A stretch of 64,000 bases of DNA from Metabacillus arenae (lineage in GTDB: Bacteria; Bacillota; Bacilli; Bacillales; Bacillaceae), in the NCBI RefSeq assembly GCF_014773385.1, contig NZ_JACXAI010000021.1:1-64000 (forward strand), given 5' to 3'. A program made the position numbers and the translations under genes. Shown here piece after piece: positions 8,463-17,805 of this stretch. Below the pieces are notes generated by a model that did not search any database, was not told the DNA's origin, and saw only the letters and a list, made by a program, of their open reading frames with translations. Numbering within the stretch: the first letter of the stretch is position 1; each line of letters begins with the position of its first letter.

Positions 8463-10010
8463 ATGGGAGAAATAAAATTAAAAAATGGAAAGCCTGAATT
8501 AGAACATAAAAATGGTTGGTTTACGAAATTTCTAAATATTACTGAGCGATTAGGAAATAAACTTCCTGACCCCTTTATGTTATTTGTATACTTATCAGTA
8601 ATTGTTATTTTACTTTCGTGGTTCCTAAATAGTCTTGGATCAAGTGTCGTACACCCAGGCTCCGGGGAGGAATTACCAATTAAGAGCCTTGTTTCAGGGG
8701 AAGGAATCCAGTTTATTTTTGGATCGATGCTTGATAACTTTACTGGTTTTTCGCCGTTAGGGCTCGTATTAGTTGTTATGCTTGGAATTGGTCTGGCGGA
8801 AAAGGTGGGTCTGTTTGAAACAGCCATACGCAAAACCATTTTAAGTGCACCCAAAAAACTAATTACAATTTCGATCGTTTTTGTTGCAATTAATTCTAAT
8901 ATAGCATCAGAAGCGGCATCAGTTGTTATTCCTCCCTTGGCGGCAATGGTTTTTTATTCAATTGGGCGTAATCCTATAGTAGGATTGGTTGCAAGCTTTG
9001 CAAGCTTAGGGGCAGGATTCACGGCTAATCTATTAGTTGTTGGAACAGATGCATTATTGGCTGGAATAACGACAGAAGCTGTTAGAGCAATAGATGATAA
9101 ATTAATCGTGACACCAGTAGATAATTGGTACTTTGGTATTGTTTCTGTAGTAATGCTAACAATTATAGGTACTTTAATAACGGATAAGTTAATTGAACCA
9201 AGACTTGGAGAATATTCTGGAGATTATGTTCTTAAGGAGAATAACAAGGAGCATCCTAAAGCAGGGGAAGCCTTACGAAATGCAGTAATAGCCGGTGCAG
9301 TTTATATTATAATACTAGGTACTTTGGTGTTTTGGCCAAATTCTCCAATGAAAAATGAGAATGGCGGATTAATTCCATCGCCGTTTCTCGATAGTATAGT
9401 ACCTATTCTGTTAATGTTTTTTATTACCATTGGGTGTGCCTTTGGCATAACAATTGGGAAAATCAAAAGCTCTAAAGATATGACTAATCTTATGACTGAA
9501 TCTATGAAGGATATGGGCGGATATATTGTGCTAGTTTTTTCAATATCACAATTTATTTCCTTCTTTAATTGGACAAATATTGGTACATGGCTGGCTGTAA
9601 ATGGTGCCGATTTATTAGTAGAGTTGGATTTCACAGGCATACCGGTTATCATACTCTATACTATATTGACAGCATTTATGGAGTTTTTTATTACTAGTGG
9701 TTCCGCAAAATGGGCATTAGAAGCACCGATCTTTATCCCAATGTTTATGGAGTTGGGCTATCATCCGGCATTTATACAAGCAGCATATAGAATTGCTGAC
9801 TCCTCATTTAATATTATTACCCCACTAAGTGCTGCTTTTGTTATTGTCTTAGGATTCTTAAAACAATATGATAAAAAGGCGGGAATTGGAACCTTAATGT
9901 CTCTATTAATGCCTTATTCTCTTATCTTCTTGGGCAGTTGGATCGTTTTATTGTTAATCTTTTATTTTCTGGGTATTCCATTCGGACCTGGAGTAGGTGC
10001 TCACTTATAA
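8463..10010 (+). CDS. AbgT family transporter
   Basis: 515-aa polytopic inner-membrane protein of the AbgT family. The N-terminal NITERLGNKLPDPFMLFVYLSVIVI, PKKLITISIVFVAINSNIASEAASVVIPPLAAMVF and ITSGSAKWALEAPIFIPMFMELGYHPAFIQAAYRIADSS are typical. E. coli AbgT imports p-aminobenzoyl-glutamate, while some relatives export sulfonamides. Pairing with an AbgB-like hydrolase and catabolic genes favours import. RBS AGGAG precedes the ATG. Substrate is inferred from context only. Confidence 0.9.
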   Translation: MGEIKLKNGKPELEHKNGWFTKFLNITERLGNKLPDPFMLFVYLSVIVILLSWFLNSLGSSVVHPGSGEELPIKSLVSGEGIQFIFGSMLDNFTGFSPLGLVLVVMLGIGLAEKVGLFETAIRKTILSAPKKLITISIVFVAINSNIASEAASVVIPPLAAMVFYSIGRNPIVGLVASFASLGAGFTANLLVVGTDALLAGITTEAVRAIDDKLIVTPVDNWYFGIVSVVMLTIIGTLITDKLIEPRLGEYSGDYVLKENNKEHPKAGEALRNAVIAGAVYIIILGTLVFWPNSPMKNENGGLIPSPFLDSIVPILLMFFITIGCAFGITIGKIKSSKDMTNLMTESMKDMGGYIVLVFSISQFISFFNWTNIGTWLAVNGADLLVELDFTGIPVIILYTILTAFMEFFITSGSAKWALEAPIFIPMFMELGYHPAFIQAAYRIADSSFNIITPLSAAFVIVLGFLKQYDKKAGIGTLMSLLMPYSLIFLGSWIVLLLIFYFLGIPFGPGVGAHL

Positions 10011-10183
10011 TGAGAGAAAGAGGGTAGGGGATTTTTATAATAAAAATTTTCCCAAAATTCAAAAAATATCGAAGTCAAATTTATGTTTTGTGTAATTAGC
10101 GTTTATAGCGGCTAAGACTATTCGATGTGTCAAGTGAGTAAAGTTTTAAAGAAGTATTTGGGTGAAGGAAATATATATCATTC

Positions 10184-10218
10184 GGTTAATGAGTTGATAA
10201 ATAGCCAGCTCATTAACC
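10184..10218. repeat. Perfect 10-bp inverted repeat in the intergenic region
   Basis: GGTTAATGAG and CTCATTAACC flank a 15-bp spacer; with wobble pairs the RNA stem could extend by three. No T run follows, so it is not a standard terminator. It sits in the 288 bp between the AbgT gene and the unrecognised permease gene and could be an operator or an RNA end. I see no other structure or gene in that gap. Confidence 0.5.
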
Positions 10219-10298
10219 ATTTAATAGAAAAAGTATGTGTTTTTCACGTTCTAGTTTTGTTAAGCAGGCATTTTTGAAAATAAAGGAGTTTAACAACC

Positions 10299-11675
10299 AT
10301 GGGTACATTTTCTTCCTGGGTGTATAGTCATTTGTATATTCTATATGCACTGACTTTTTCGTTTTATCTATTTACAATTTTTTTCCCCAATGAAATCATT
10401 CAATACTTCATCGGAGTAATGGCTATTATTCTTGTATTTATCTCTTTCAAAGGAGCAAGTAAGCTATTTAAAATTTTATGTCTCATTTTTAGTTTTACGG
10501 GACTCCTATTTTATATATATGCTAGTCTTCCTTTTGTTTATCTTCCGATGTATATGTCTTCAAACATGTCACTACTTTCTTTGTTAACCGTTCTTCCTTT
10601 GATGACAAGTGTTGTACATGCAGGTAGATTCGACCGAAGACTCAATGAATTAATGAAAGGGAAAGTGGATAATTTGGGAAATTTATACATCAGGAGTTCG
10701 ATGACTACCTATCTATTAACAGGATTTATTAGTATATCTGCCTTAACATTATCGCAAGAAGTATTGCAATCTAGCTTACAAAAGATCCCGCAAAAAATAA
10801 GGAAAATCTTTATTAGTAAGACGACACTTAGAGCATTAGCTGTCGCATTAATTTGGAGTCCGACGGAAATTATTGTAGCCATAACTGTGGATTCAACAGG
10901 TATCAGTTATTTATCCCTATTGCCATGGTTGTTACTCTGTTCCTTTATTGTCATTTCACTTGATTGGATAATGGGGAAAAGAAGTTTTAGTTCGATAAAT
11001 GTTGAACACGATGAAGGTGTAATTCAGAATATAGATGTCAAGAAAATGACAATTCAAATTATAAAATTAGTAATGGCCTTAGCTATTTTTTTAATCGTTG
11101 TTGTGCTGACCGGGAGCCTGTTACAACTAAGTTTTATTATATCCGTAGCAATTGTGATTCCAGTATTTTCTCTATGTTGGGCAATATTATTGAAGAGATG
11201 GAAAGGTTTTAAGGTAATTGCTTGGAAGAATTGGCGGGAACGTACCAACAAAATGCAAAATTTTGTTGTCTTGTTTCTTTCCCTTTCGCTATTTTCCAAC
11301 AGTTTAAGTGAGACTTCATTTCATGATGTTATAAAACAACCGTTTCTTGCTTTTAGTGATAATCCCATAGTGATTTTAATTTTTATTCAAGTTGTTTTTT
11401 TACTGGGCGGATTAATCGGAGTACATGCCATTGCCACGATCGGTGTTTTATTTGAAGTGATCCAGCCTTTATATGGGATGATCAATCCCATTAGTATTGG
11501 GATCGTGGTGATCACAAGTGCACTGGCTACTGCAACAGTCGGAGCTTATGGGGTTACGGTTACTATGACTTCTGTAGCAACCCAGCAAAACCCATACCGG
11601 ATTACGTTAAATAATTTGCCTTTTTCCTTATTTTTCGGAGCCGTTGGCATATCTATTGGTTATTTTCTCTTATGA
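10299..11675 (+). CDS. Polytopic membrane protein, possible carboxylate/ion transporter
   Basis: 458-aa very hydrophobic protein with around ten or more membrane segments. I do not recognise the family. Features seen: TTYLLTGFISISALTLSQEVL, a basic loop, then TLRALAVALIWSPTEIIVA, and near the end VHAIATIGVLFEVI and TSALATATVGAYGVTVTMTSVATQQNPY. The paired re-entrant-like, glycine- and threonine-rich stretches in each half recall ion-transporter-superfamily permeases, but this is only an impression. It lies between AbgT and an M19 dipeptidase gene, 34 bp upstream of the latter, so it may carry a peptide-like or acidic substrate or product of the island. Confidence 0.65.
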   Translation: MGTFSSWVYSHLYILYALTFSFYLFTIFFPNEIIQYFIGVMAIILVFISFKGASKLFKILCLIFSFTGLLFYIYASLPFVYLPMYMSSNMSLLSLLTVLPLMTSVVHAGRFDRRLNELMKGKVDNLGNLYIRSSMTTYLLTGFISISALTLSQEVLQSSLQKIPQKIRKIFISKTTLRALAVALIWSPTEIIVAITVDSTGISYLSLLPWLLLCSFIVISLDWIMGKRSFSSINVEHDEGVIQNIDVKKMTIQIIKLVMALAIFLIVVVLTGSLLQLSFIISVAIVIPVFSLCWAILLKRWKGFKVIAWKNWRERTNKMQNFVVLFLSLSLFSNSLSETSFHDVIKQPFLAFSDNPIVILIFIQVVFLLGGLIGVHAIATIGVLFEVIQPLYGMINPISIGIVVITSALATATVGAYGVTVTMTSVATQQNPYRITLNNLPFSLFFGAVGISIGYFLL

Positions 11676-11709
11676 TCCTATTAAAAATTCTTAGGAGGTA
11701 GAAAATGTT

Positions 11710-12948
11710 ATGACACCGCAAAAAAGTGAAGTGAAAAGTAGAATTGGAAAAAATTTTGATGGATACCAATCCTTTAAATACTTAATTCCAGGAAAACATT
11801 ATAAACCCTATCAGCTTCCGCAGTCAGAAAAATATCGGCAGACAGAGAAAATAAAACTAAGAGAAGACCAGGAAAGGATTTTTGAAACGGTATTGAAATC
11901 CTATCCCATAGTATCCCTTAGAGATCATGGTTTTGTGGTGCCTAAGAACCAAGAAGATATTATTCCTTATTGCCGGCAGCTTCATACAGCCTACGATTAT
12001 AAAGGACTAGCCTTATCAGGAGTAGATGTACTATTCGAAAACTTTATGGATGGAATCTCCATTTTGACCTCTTCAAATGGATTAAAGTGGGATGATGTTA
12101 TTTTAACATTGGGAATCCGATATTGTGATATCGCCAAACAAAATACAGTTTTTATTGCCAAAGACTATCAGGATTTACTAGATGCAAAAAAGACTAATCG
12201 AATTGCAATTCTACCTTCATTAGAGGCGGCAAGTATTTTAGAGAATGAAGTGGACCGAGTAGATGTTTTATATGGGTTTGGGATACGATGTATGGGCATT
12301 ACCTATAATGAAGCCAATACATTAGGTTCAGGTCTGATAGAAAAAAGTGACAGTGGGTTAACGAAATTCGGCCACAGAGTCGTTGAAAGAATGAATCGCT
12401 TGGGGATGGTCATTGACATTTCCCATTGCGGAGATCAGACAAGTTTGGATGTGATAGAGGCAAGTGAAGCACCTGTTTTTATTACTCATGCAGGTGCGCG
12501 TGCTGTCTGGAACTCACCAAGAATGAAATCTGATGAGGTATTAAAGGCTTGTGCAGATAAAGGTGGTATAATTGGGGTTTGCGCAGCTCCCAATACTACC
12601 CTTTCATCAAAAAATCCAAATGAACATACTATTGAAGCAGTTATGGAGCATTTAGAATATTTAATTGAACTAGTTGGAGTTGATCACGTTGGACTTGGAC
12701 CTGATACATTTTTCGGAGATCATGTAGGATTGCAGCATGCATTTGATGACATGCTGTCCCTTAGTGAATCACATGGAGAAAATTATGAAGAATCATCGTA
12801 TGTTAAAGGTTTAGAAAACCCGACCGAAGCAATGAAAAATATGATGAAATGGATGATTACACGTGACTATAACATTCAAGATATCCAAAAGATCATTGGT
12901 GGTAATGCACTGCGGGTATTAGAGGAAATTTTACCGTTTTGCGATTAG
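11710..12948 (+). CDS. M19 (renal dipeptidase-like) membrane dipeptidase family protein
   Basis: 412-aa zinc hydrolase of peptidase family M19. Recognisable parts: SLEAASIL with the bridging Glu, IRCMGITYNEANTLGSG, VIDISHCGDQTSLDVIEAS, PVFITHAGARAVWNSPR, and VGVDHVGLGPDTFF. The N-terminal HxD metal motif is altered to SLRDHGF, so metal binding or specificity may differ from classical dipeptidases. It could act after the M20 enzyme on amino-acyl conjugates. AGGAGG is 10 bp upstream. A three-codon frame (ATG TTA TGA) overlaps the start at 11705 and could allow reinitiation. Its C-terminus is duplicated as a scar at 6791. Confidence 0.85.
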   Translation: MTPQKSEVKSRIGKNFDGYQSFKYLIPGKHYKPYQLPQSEKYRQTEKIKLREDQERIFETVLKSYPIVSLRDHGFVVPKNQEDIIPYCRQLHTAYDYKGLALSGVDVLFENFMDGISILTSSNGLKWDDVILTLGIRYCDIAKQNTVFIAKDYQDLLDAKKTNRIAILPSLEAASILENEVDRVDVLYGFGIRCMGITYNEANTLGSGLIEKSDSGLTKFGHRVVERMNRLGMVIDISHCGDQTSLDVIEASEAPVFITHAGARAVWNSPRMKSDEVLKACADKGGIIGVCAAPNTTLSSKNPNEHTIEAVMEHLEYLIELVGVDHVGLGPDTFFGDHVGLQHAFDDMLSLSESHGENYEESSYVKGLENPTEAMKNMMKWMITRDYNIQDIQKIIGGNALRVLEEILPFCD

Positions 12949-12996
12949 TGCGGAAACTGTGAATGAAAAAAATAAATGAAAAACGATGATAAACAG

Positions 12997-13030
12997 GAAC
13001 ATTTCTATTAAATAGAGATGTTCTTTTTTT
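12997..13030 (+). terminator. Terminator after the dipeptidase gene
   Basis: GAACAT and ATGTTC close a stem around TTCTATTAAATAGAG, followed by TTTTTTT. It marks the end of the first transcription block. Confidence 0.75.
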
Positions 13031-13134
13031 GTTATATAAGATAGTTAAATGAATACCTTTAGTCCCGTACATAATGCATTCAATGATTTCATTCAAAATG
13101 TAAAAGGTTGTTAAACTTGTATGGAAATTAACTA

Positions 13135-13210
13135 CTGTACGTTTCGGTTGTAAAAGGCGAATTTTCCGACCTAAAACTAAATTGTTTGATTCAATATGAT
13201 TTATTAATAT
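13135..13210 (+). promoter_or_regulatory. Operator plus sigma-A promoter of the Rieske operon (copy B)
   Basis: Over 53 bp (13135-13187), 44 positions match copy A at 2355. Both contain TACGTTTCGGTTGTAAA, TTTTCCGACC and TAAATTGTTT in the same phase. The -35 is TTGTTT (13182-13187), then a 17-bp spacer and TAATAT (13205-13210). The conservation from operator through -35 and the identical spacing indicate one regulator acting on both blocks. Confidence 0.72.
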
Positions 13211-13263
13211 GTAACTATAAATTAGAATTTTCCAAAAAATATTATAAAAGAGGAGTAGATTAT

Positions 13264-14547
13264 ATGTTATCAAAACAAGATAATCACTTATTAACACGTA
13301 CCGGACCAGGGACACCGATGGGTGAATTGTTTCGTTTATATTGGATTCCGGCATTAAAATCAGATGAATTAAAAAGTGATGGGAAGCCGCAGCGAGTAAG
13401 ATTGCTTGGTGAAGATTTAATCGCTTTTCGTGATACTGAAGGCAAGATTGGCTTGATTGAGGAGGCTTGTCCGCACCGCGGTACTTCTCTATATTATGGA
13501 ATTAATGATGGGTGCGGGATTCGCTGTATGTATCACGGTTGGAAATTTGATACGAACGGGGACTGTACGGAGATTCCATCAGAAGAGGGGGACCCAAAGT
13601 TTAGAAAGACGATCAAGATTAAAAATTATCCGGTTAAAGAAGTGAAAGGAATCATTTGGACCTACATGGGTCCGGAGGAAAAACAGCCGGAATTCCCTGA
13701 GTTTTATTGGATGGGACTGCCGGTTGAAAATATGATGTCAGAACGGGTTTGGCAGGAATGCAACTATGCACAAGTTATGGAAAATGACCTCGATTATGTA
13801 CATGCTGCGTTTCTTCATAAAGCACTAGGGAAACAAGAAGTGGGAGAAGGAATCTTAAGTACAGATTTAGGAATTGATCCGAACCACCCGCTTGTTAGGA
13901 ATCCGCCCGTTAAACAGGATGTAGAGGATACGAATTATGGGAAACGCTGTATCGCAGTAGGAATTGGAAACGAAACAGATAATGCCTTTATGGAGATCCA
14001 CTATATTTTTCCGTTCTATACATTCCCGCCAAGGTTTGAAGGAGAGGATGGAATGTGGCATGCATTCATCCCTAGGGATGACTACAGTACTTGGTCCTGG
14101 GATGTCCAATTTTCCCATAACCGCCCGATTGATGTACAGGCCAATCATGACCGCCGCGGACTAAAGTTGGATGAACATTTCAAGAAACAAATTAGCATAG
14201 AAAATGATTATGCTCAAGACCGTGAGCTGCAAAAGACAGGAAACTTCACCGGAATTCGGGGAATCGCCAATCAGGATCATGCAGCAACCGAAACAATGGG
14301 GCCGATTGTCGACCGCTCCAAAGAGCATCTTGGAACAAGTGATTTGCCAATCATTCATATGCGCCGCTTATTGCTTCAACAAGTAAAAGCGTTCCAAGAC
14401 GGAAAAGAAAACTTTACATTAGTGAATGATTCGCTGAAAAATCTGTACAGTGCCGGACTTTATGACAGCAACCAAAAATCCTGGCAGGAGGCATTTCCTT
14501 TACAGTCTCAGTTTAAAACCAAGGAGTTTGAAGTAAAGTCGAAATGA
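13264..14547 (+). CDS. Rieske ring-hydroxylating oxygenase, alpha subunit (phthalate-type)
   Basis: About 427-aa non-haem iron oxygenase. The Rieske [2Fe-2S] ligands are C69-x-H71 (CPHRG) and C88-x2-H91 (CMYHGW). The catalytic iron motif is in ENDLDYVHAAFLHKA. Length and the lack of a beta subunit fit the alpha-only phthalate/phenoxybenzoate oxygenase group, which hydroxylates or O-demethylates aromatics. No dedicated reductase is nearby; the ferredoxin at 16.3 kb is the likely electron donor. In-frame codons run back to 13186, but that start would lie over the -35; the ATG at 13264 has GGAG at correct spacing and starts at the family N-terminus (LLTRTGPGTPMG). Confidence 0.9.
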   Translation: MLSKQDNHLLTRTGPGTPMGELFRLYWIPALKSDELKSDGKPQRVRLLGEDLIAFRDTEGKIGLIEEACPHRGTSLYYGINDGCGIRCMYHGWKFDTNGDCTEIPSEEGDPKFRKTIKIKNYPVKEVKGIIWTYMGPEEKQPEFPEFYWMGLPVENMMSERVWQECNYAQVMENDLDYVHAAFLHKALGKQEVGEGILSTDLGIDPNHPLVRNPPVKQDVEDTNYGKRCIAVGIGNETDNAFMEIHYIFPFYTFPPRFEGEDGMWHAFIPRDDYSTWSWDVQFSHNRPIDVQANHDRRGLKLDEHFKKQISIENDYAQDRELQKTGNFTGIRGIANQDHAATETMGPIVDRSKEHLGTSDLPIIHMRRLLLQQVKAFQDGKENFTLVNDSLKNLYSAGLYDSNQKSWQEAFPLQSQFKTKEFEVKSK

Positions 14548-14751
14548 GAGAGGGTATAGCATTTCTTTTTAATAGATTATATGAAGTTCAATATTGATAT
14601 AGATAAAGTGGGGCGTTTTGCTGAAGAGAACCTTCTTTACGCCAGTCAAAGAACCGCTTCTCGGAAGTAAATCGCACCGCATGTACCTCACAAAAATAAT
14701 TTAACAGCGCTTTCAATAAAGTCAGAATTTCATAGCGAAAGCAGGGATCGA

Positions 14752-14868
14752 ATGACAATAGAAGAATATTTGCGCACTATTTTAGATGATGAGGAAATGG
14801 AATTAGTCACGTTAGAACCGGCCTATACTTTTAATCTTGAAGATTATGAGAGAACAAGCCATGAATAA
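14752..14868 (+). CDS. Small ORF of 38 aa overlapping the amidase start
   Basis: Reads MTIEEYLRTILDDEEMELV and ends LEPAYTFNLEDYERTSHE. Its stop overlaps the amidase ATG by 8 bp, suggesting translational coupling. The position and the acidic LEPAxxF ending recall AtzG-like (DUF4089) companions of AtzE-type amidases, but it is shorter and the match is weak. No strong ribosome site is seen (GGGA 7 bp upstream). The rest of the 14548-14751 gap holds no convincing gene. Confidence 0.35.
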   Translation: MTIEEYLRTILDDEEMELVTLEPAYTFNLEDYERTSHE

Positions 14869-16291
14869 ATTTCTTTTTGAAACGATTGAAACAGCATGCA
14901 AAGCTATTAAAAATAAACAGCTGTCACCAGTTGAATTAACGCAAATGACCCTTAATCAGATTCATGAGCATGACCCAAGATTGAATGCTTTTATTACCGT
15001 TATTGAAGAAGAAGCACTGGCTCAGGCGAAGCAACTGGAAGCAGAGATTGTGAACAATCATGTAAGGGGACCTTTACACGGAATTCCGATTGCGGTAAAG
15101 GATATTTTACAAACAAAGGGTGTTCAAACGACCAGCGGCTCCAAAATTTTTGAAGGCTGGATACCTGACGAAGATGCAGCAGCCGTTAAAAGGCTTAGAG
15201 AGGCCGGTGCTATTATTATCGGAAAAGCCAACTTACATGAATTTGCCATGGGAGCGACGACAGAAAATCCTCATTTTGGAAGCACAAGGAACCCATGGAA
15301 TGTAACAAGAATTCCAGGCGGCTCAAGCGGAGGGTCAGCAGTTGCTACTGCAACAGGCATGGCTTTTGGAGCGGTTGGTACCGATACGGCCGGGTCCATT
15401 CGTCTTCCAGCGGCTATGTGTGGTACGGTCGGTTTCAAACCAACCTATGGATTAGTTAGCAGAACCGGGTGTCTTCCGTTCAGCTGGTCTTTGGATCATG
15501 TTGGTCCGATGACAAGAACGGTAAAGGACGCGGCGACTATGCTTGAAGTAATGAAAGGATATGATCAGAAGGATCGGGTATTCGTAAAAAGAAATGTCCC
15601 TGTATCGTTTGATGAGTCATTAAACGGCTTAAAAGGGGTAAAGCTTGGGTTCTATGAGCCATATATGTTTTCCGGTATTGATCATGAGGTTAAACGGGTG
15701 ATTAAACAAGCCTTCCGTCACTTAGAATCACTTGGTGCAGAAATTGTGCCAATTGATATACCGGGAATTGATCAGGCCTTAAATGCCTTGAAGGCGATTG
15801 CCCAATCAGAGGTTGTTTCTTTTCACGAACCTTTATTGAAAAAATTTGGACATGTATACGGTGATGATTTGAAGTACCGCTTTGAATTCGGAAGTGATGT
15901 TTCCGCAACTGGATACCTTCGTGCTCAGCGCAAGAGAGATCAATTTGTCAGGGAAACGATCAACCAAATGAAAGGGATTGACGCATTAGTTGGACCAACG
16001 AATGTTCAGCCGCCATTTGAAATCGGTACGATGGTTCCGGAAATGGCGATCAGCAATATGTTTACACTTGGTAAAACGCCATTAGCGAATATTTTAGGCT
16101 TTCCTTCCTTATCCGTTGCTTGTGGTTTTACCTCAGAAAATCTACCTGTTGGACTTCAGTTTATTGGAAAACCTTTCTCTGATCAAAGGGTCCTTCAAAT
16201 TGGTGATTGCTACGAAAAATCGGAGAAATGGGTTCAGGCATTGAAAAATAATCAAGTTTATACGAATGCAAGTGTTGTAAGAAATTCTTGA
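14861..16291 (+). CDS. Amidase signature family hydrolase (GatA/AtzE-like)
   Basis: About 476-aa amidase. The Ser-cisSer-Lys triad is visible: K80 (GIPIAVKD), S155 (GGSSGGSA) and S179 (GTDTAGSIR). It hydrolyses a C-N amide bond; in this island an aromatic amide or N-acyl compound is the natural guess. No GatB or GatC genes are near, so it is not the tRNA amidotransferase subunit. TTG 14837 and ATG 14846 are alternative in-frame starts; the ATG at 14861 matches the usual amidase N-terminus and overlaps the upstream small ORF. A ferredoxin gene follows at 20 bp. Confidence 0.88.
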   Translation: MNKFLFETIETACKAIKNKQLSPVELTQMTLNQIHEHDPRLNAFITVIEEEALAQAKQLEAEIVNNHVRGPLHGIPIAVKDILQTKGVQTTSGSKIFEGWIPDEDAAAVKRLREAGAIIIGKANLHEFAMGATTENPHFGSTRNPWNVTRIPGGSSGGSAVATATGMAFGAVGTDTAGSIRLPAAMCGTVGFKPTYGLVSRTGCLPFSWSLDHVGPMTRTVKDAATMLEVMKGYDQKDRVFVKRNVPVSFDESLNGLKGVKLGFYEPYMFSGIDHEVKRVIKQAFRHLESLGAEIVPIDIPGIDQALNALKAIAQSEVVSFHEPLLKKFGHVYGDDLKYRFEFGSDVSATGYLRAQRKRDQFVRETINQMKGIDALVGPTNVQPPFEIGTMVPEMAISNMFTLGKTPLANILGFPSLSVACGFTSENLPVGLQFIGKPFSDQRVLQIGDCYEKSEKWVQALKNNQVYTNASVVRNS

Positions 16292-16298
16292 ACGATGA

Positions 16299-16565
<267 letters not shown>

Positions 16566-16652
16566 ACATTCCATATTTATTGAATACCGAATGTATGGAT
16601 AAAAAATATTGCTTTAATTTATAAAGCGATTAATTACTAGGGGGAGATCAGA

Positions 16653-17480
16653 ATGAAAAATCAAAAAGTTATCGATGTTTATCACGGATTAGTAGTCAAG
16701 TTTAAAGAATTGATTAGTGAACATGAAATTGATCATGACGATTACCAGAATTTAGTCAATTGGATGGATCAATTAGGTAAATCAGGGGAAATTCCATTGT
16801 TTATGGATGTGTTTTTTGAAACTCATGCTCTTCAAGAGATGTATAAGAACGTAAAAGGAACAGAACCAACGATTTTAGGCCCTTATTATATTGAAAAAGC
16901 ACCCGAGATTCAAAATCCAGGAGTCATGCCACAAAGACAAGATGAACCAGGAGACGTTCTCTTTTTTAGTGGTTCAGTAAAAGATGTAGATGGCAATCCA
17001 TTAGCCAATACAAAGATTGATATGTGGCAAGCTGATGCAAACGGCGAGTACTCTCACTTTGCTGAAGGAATTCCTAATGGCAATCTTCGATGTGTGTTCT
17101 ATACAGATGAAAATGGGAATTTTGAAGTTCAAACGAGAGTTCCTGGAAATTATTCCATTCCAGCAGATGGACCTTCCGGCCAATTTTTAAAGTGGATTAA
17201 CCATCATGCTAATCGACCAGCACATCTTCACTTGCTTTTGAAACCTGAAAATGGAGATAAATTAGTTACACAAATTTATTTTGAAGGTGATCCGTATTTG
17301 GAAAATGACGTGGCACAGGGTGTAAGAGGGACATTAATAACAAAACTTGAAAAACAAGAAGACCCTAATGTCATGATGGAGAAAGGATTAAATAAACCAT
17401 ATTATACAGCACATTTAGATTTTGAATTGAGACTTCAAGATACACCTCATCTTATCAAACAGTTAGATTACAATCGTTGA
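16653..17480 (+). CDS. Intradiol ring-cleavage dioxygenase (catechol/hydroxyquinol 1,2-dioxygenase)
   Basis: 275-aa Fe(III) dioxygenase that opens a catechol-type ring between the two hydroxyls to a cis,cis-muconate. The N-terminal helical domain (1-70) and EPTILGPYYIEKAP are typical. The four expected iron ligands are Y133 (GEYSHF), Y167 (GNYSIP), H191 and H193 (RPAHLH). Length suits catechol or hydroxyquinol 1,2-dioxygenases; the presence of a muconate cycloisomerase-like gene at 21.1 kb favours a catechol. GGGGGAG precedes the ATG. A strong terminator follows at 17.56 kb. Confidence 0.9.
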   Translation: MKNQKVIDVYHGLVVKFKELISEHEIDHDDYQNLVNWMDQLGKSGEIPLFMDVFFETHALQEMYKNVKGTEPTILGPYYIEKAPEIQNPGVMPQRQDEPGDVLFFSGSVKDVDGNPLANTKIDMWQADANGEYSHFAEGIPNGNLRCVFYTDENGNFEVQTRVPGNYSIPADGPSGQFLKWINHHANRPAHLHLLLKPENGDKLVTQIYFEGDPYLENDVAQGVRGTLITKLEKQEDPNVMMEKGLNKPYYTAHLDFELRLQDTPHLIKQLDYNR

Positions 17481-17556
17481 AAATAAATATAGATTAATTA
17501 GTAGAAAATCAAACCAAAGTGTAATCGCTTTCTGTAAAAAAGATTAAGTTGATTAT

Positions 17557-17606
17557 TAAAAGATTGATCAAACCGAGTAAACCTTGTAGTTGATCAATCT
17601 TTTTTA
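17557..17606 (+). terminator. Terminator after the intradiol dioxygenase gene
   Basis: AAAGATTGATCAA and TTGATCAATCTTT form a perfect stem around about 18 nt, followed by TTTT. It ends the Rieske-to-dioxygenase transcription unit. Confidence 0.85.
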
Positions 17607-17639
17607 TAAAAGGTCCTTTTCTAAGAAATGCTTTAACTA

Positions 17640-17672
17640 TAGAGATAATCTAAGTATAGGAGATTATCTCTA
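17640..17672. promoter_or_regulatory. Perfect 12-bp palindrome upstream of the hydrolase operon
   Basis: TAGAGATAATCT and AGATTATCTCTA flank a 9-bp spacer. No T run follows. It lies about 135 bp upstream of the alpha/beta hydrolase ATG, so it is a candidate operator for the third block. It differs from the 53-bp operator of blocks one and two. No regulator gene is adjacent. Confidence 0.45.
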
Positions 17673-17805
17673 GTCTCATATTCTCTCACTTCACGAGATG
17701 CTATTATCCTCGAGATTGATTGATTCGGTTAAATAGCAACAACATTTATGAAAACAGTCTTAAAAGGGTGGTCACTAAGGGCCTGTTAATAAAGGAGTTT
17801 AGTTT

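Noticed and set aside
12893-13354. 153-aa minus-strand frame between dipeptidase and Rieske genes
   Set aside because: It covers the terminator, the operator-promoter and the start of the Rieske gene, and shows no protein family features.
14581-14670. 29-codon ORF after the Rieske gene (MKFNIDIDKVGRF)
   Set aside because: No ribosome site and no family features; likely chance.
17721-17740. TTCGGTTAAA upstream of the alpha/beta hydrolase as a third copy of the 53-bp operator
   Set aside because: Only the first half matches; the CCGACC arm and the TAAATTGTTT part are absent.
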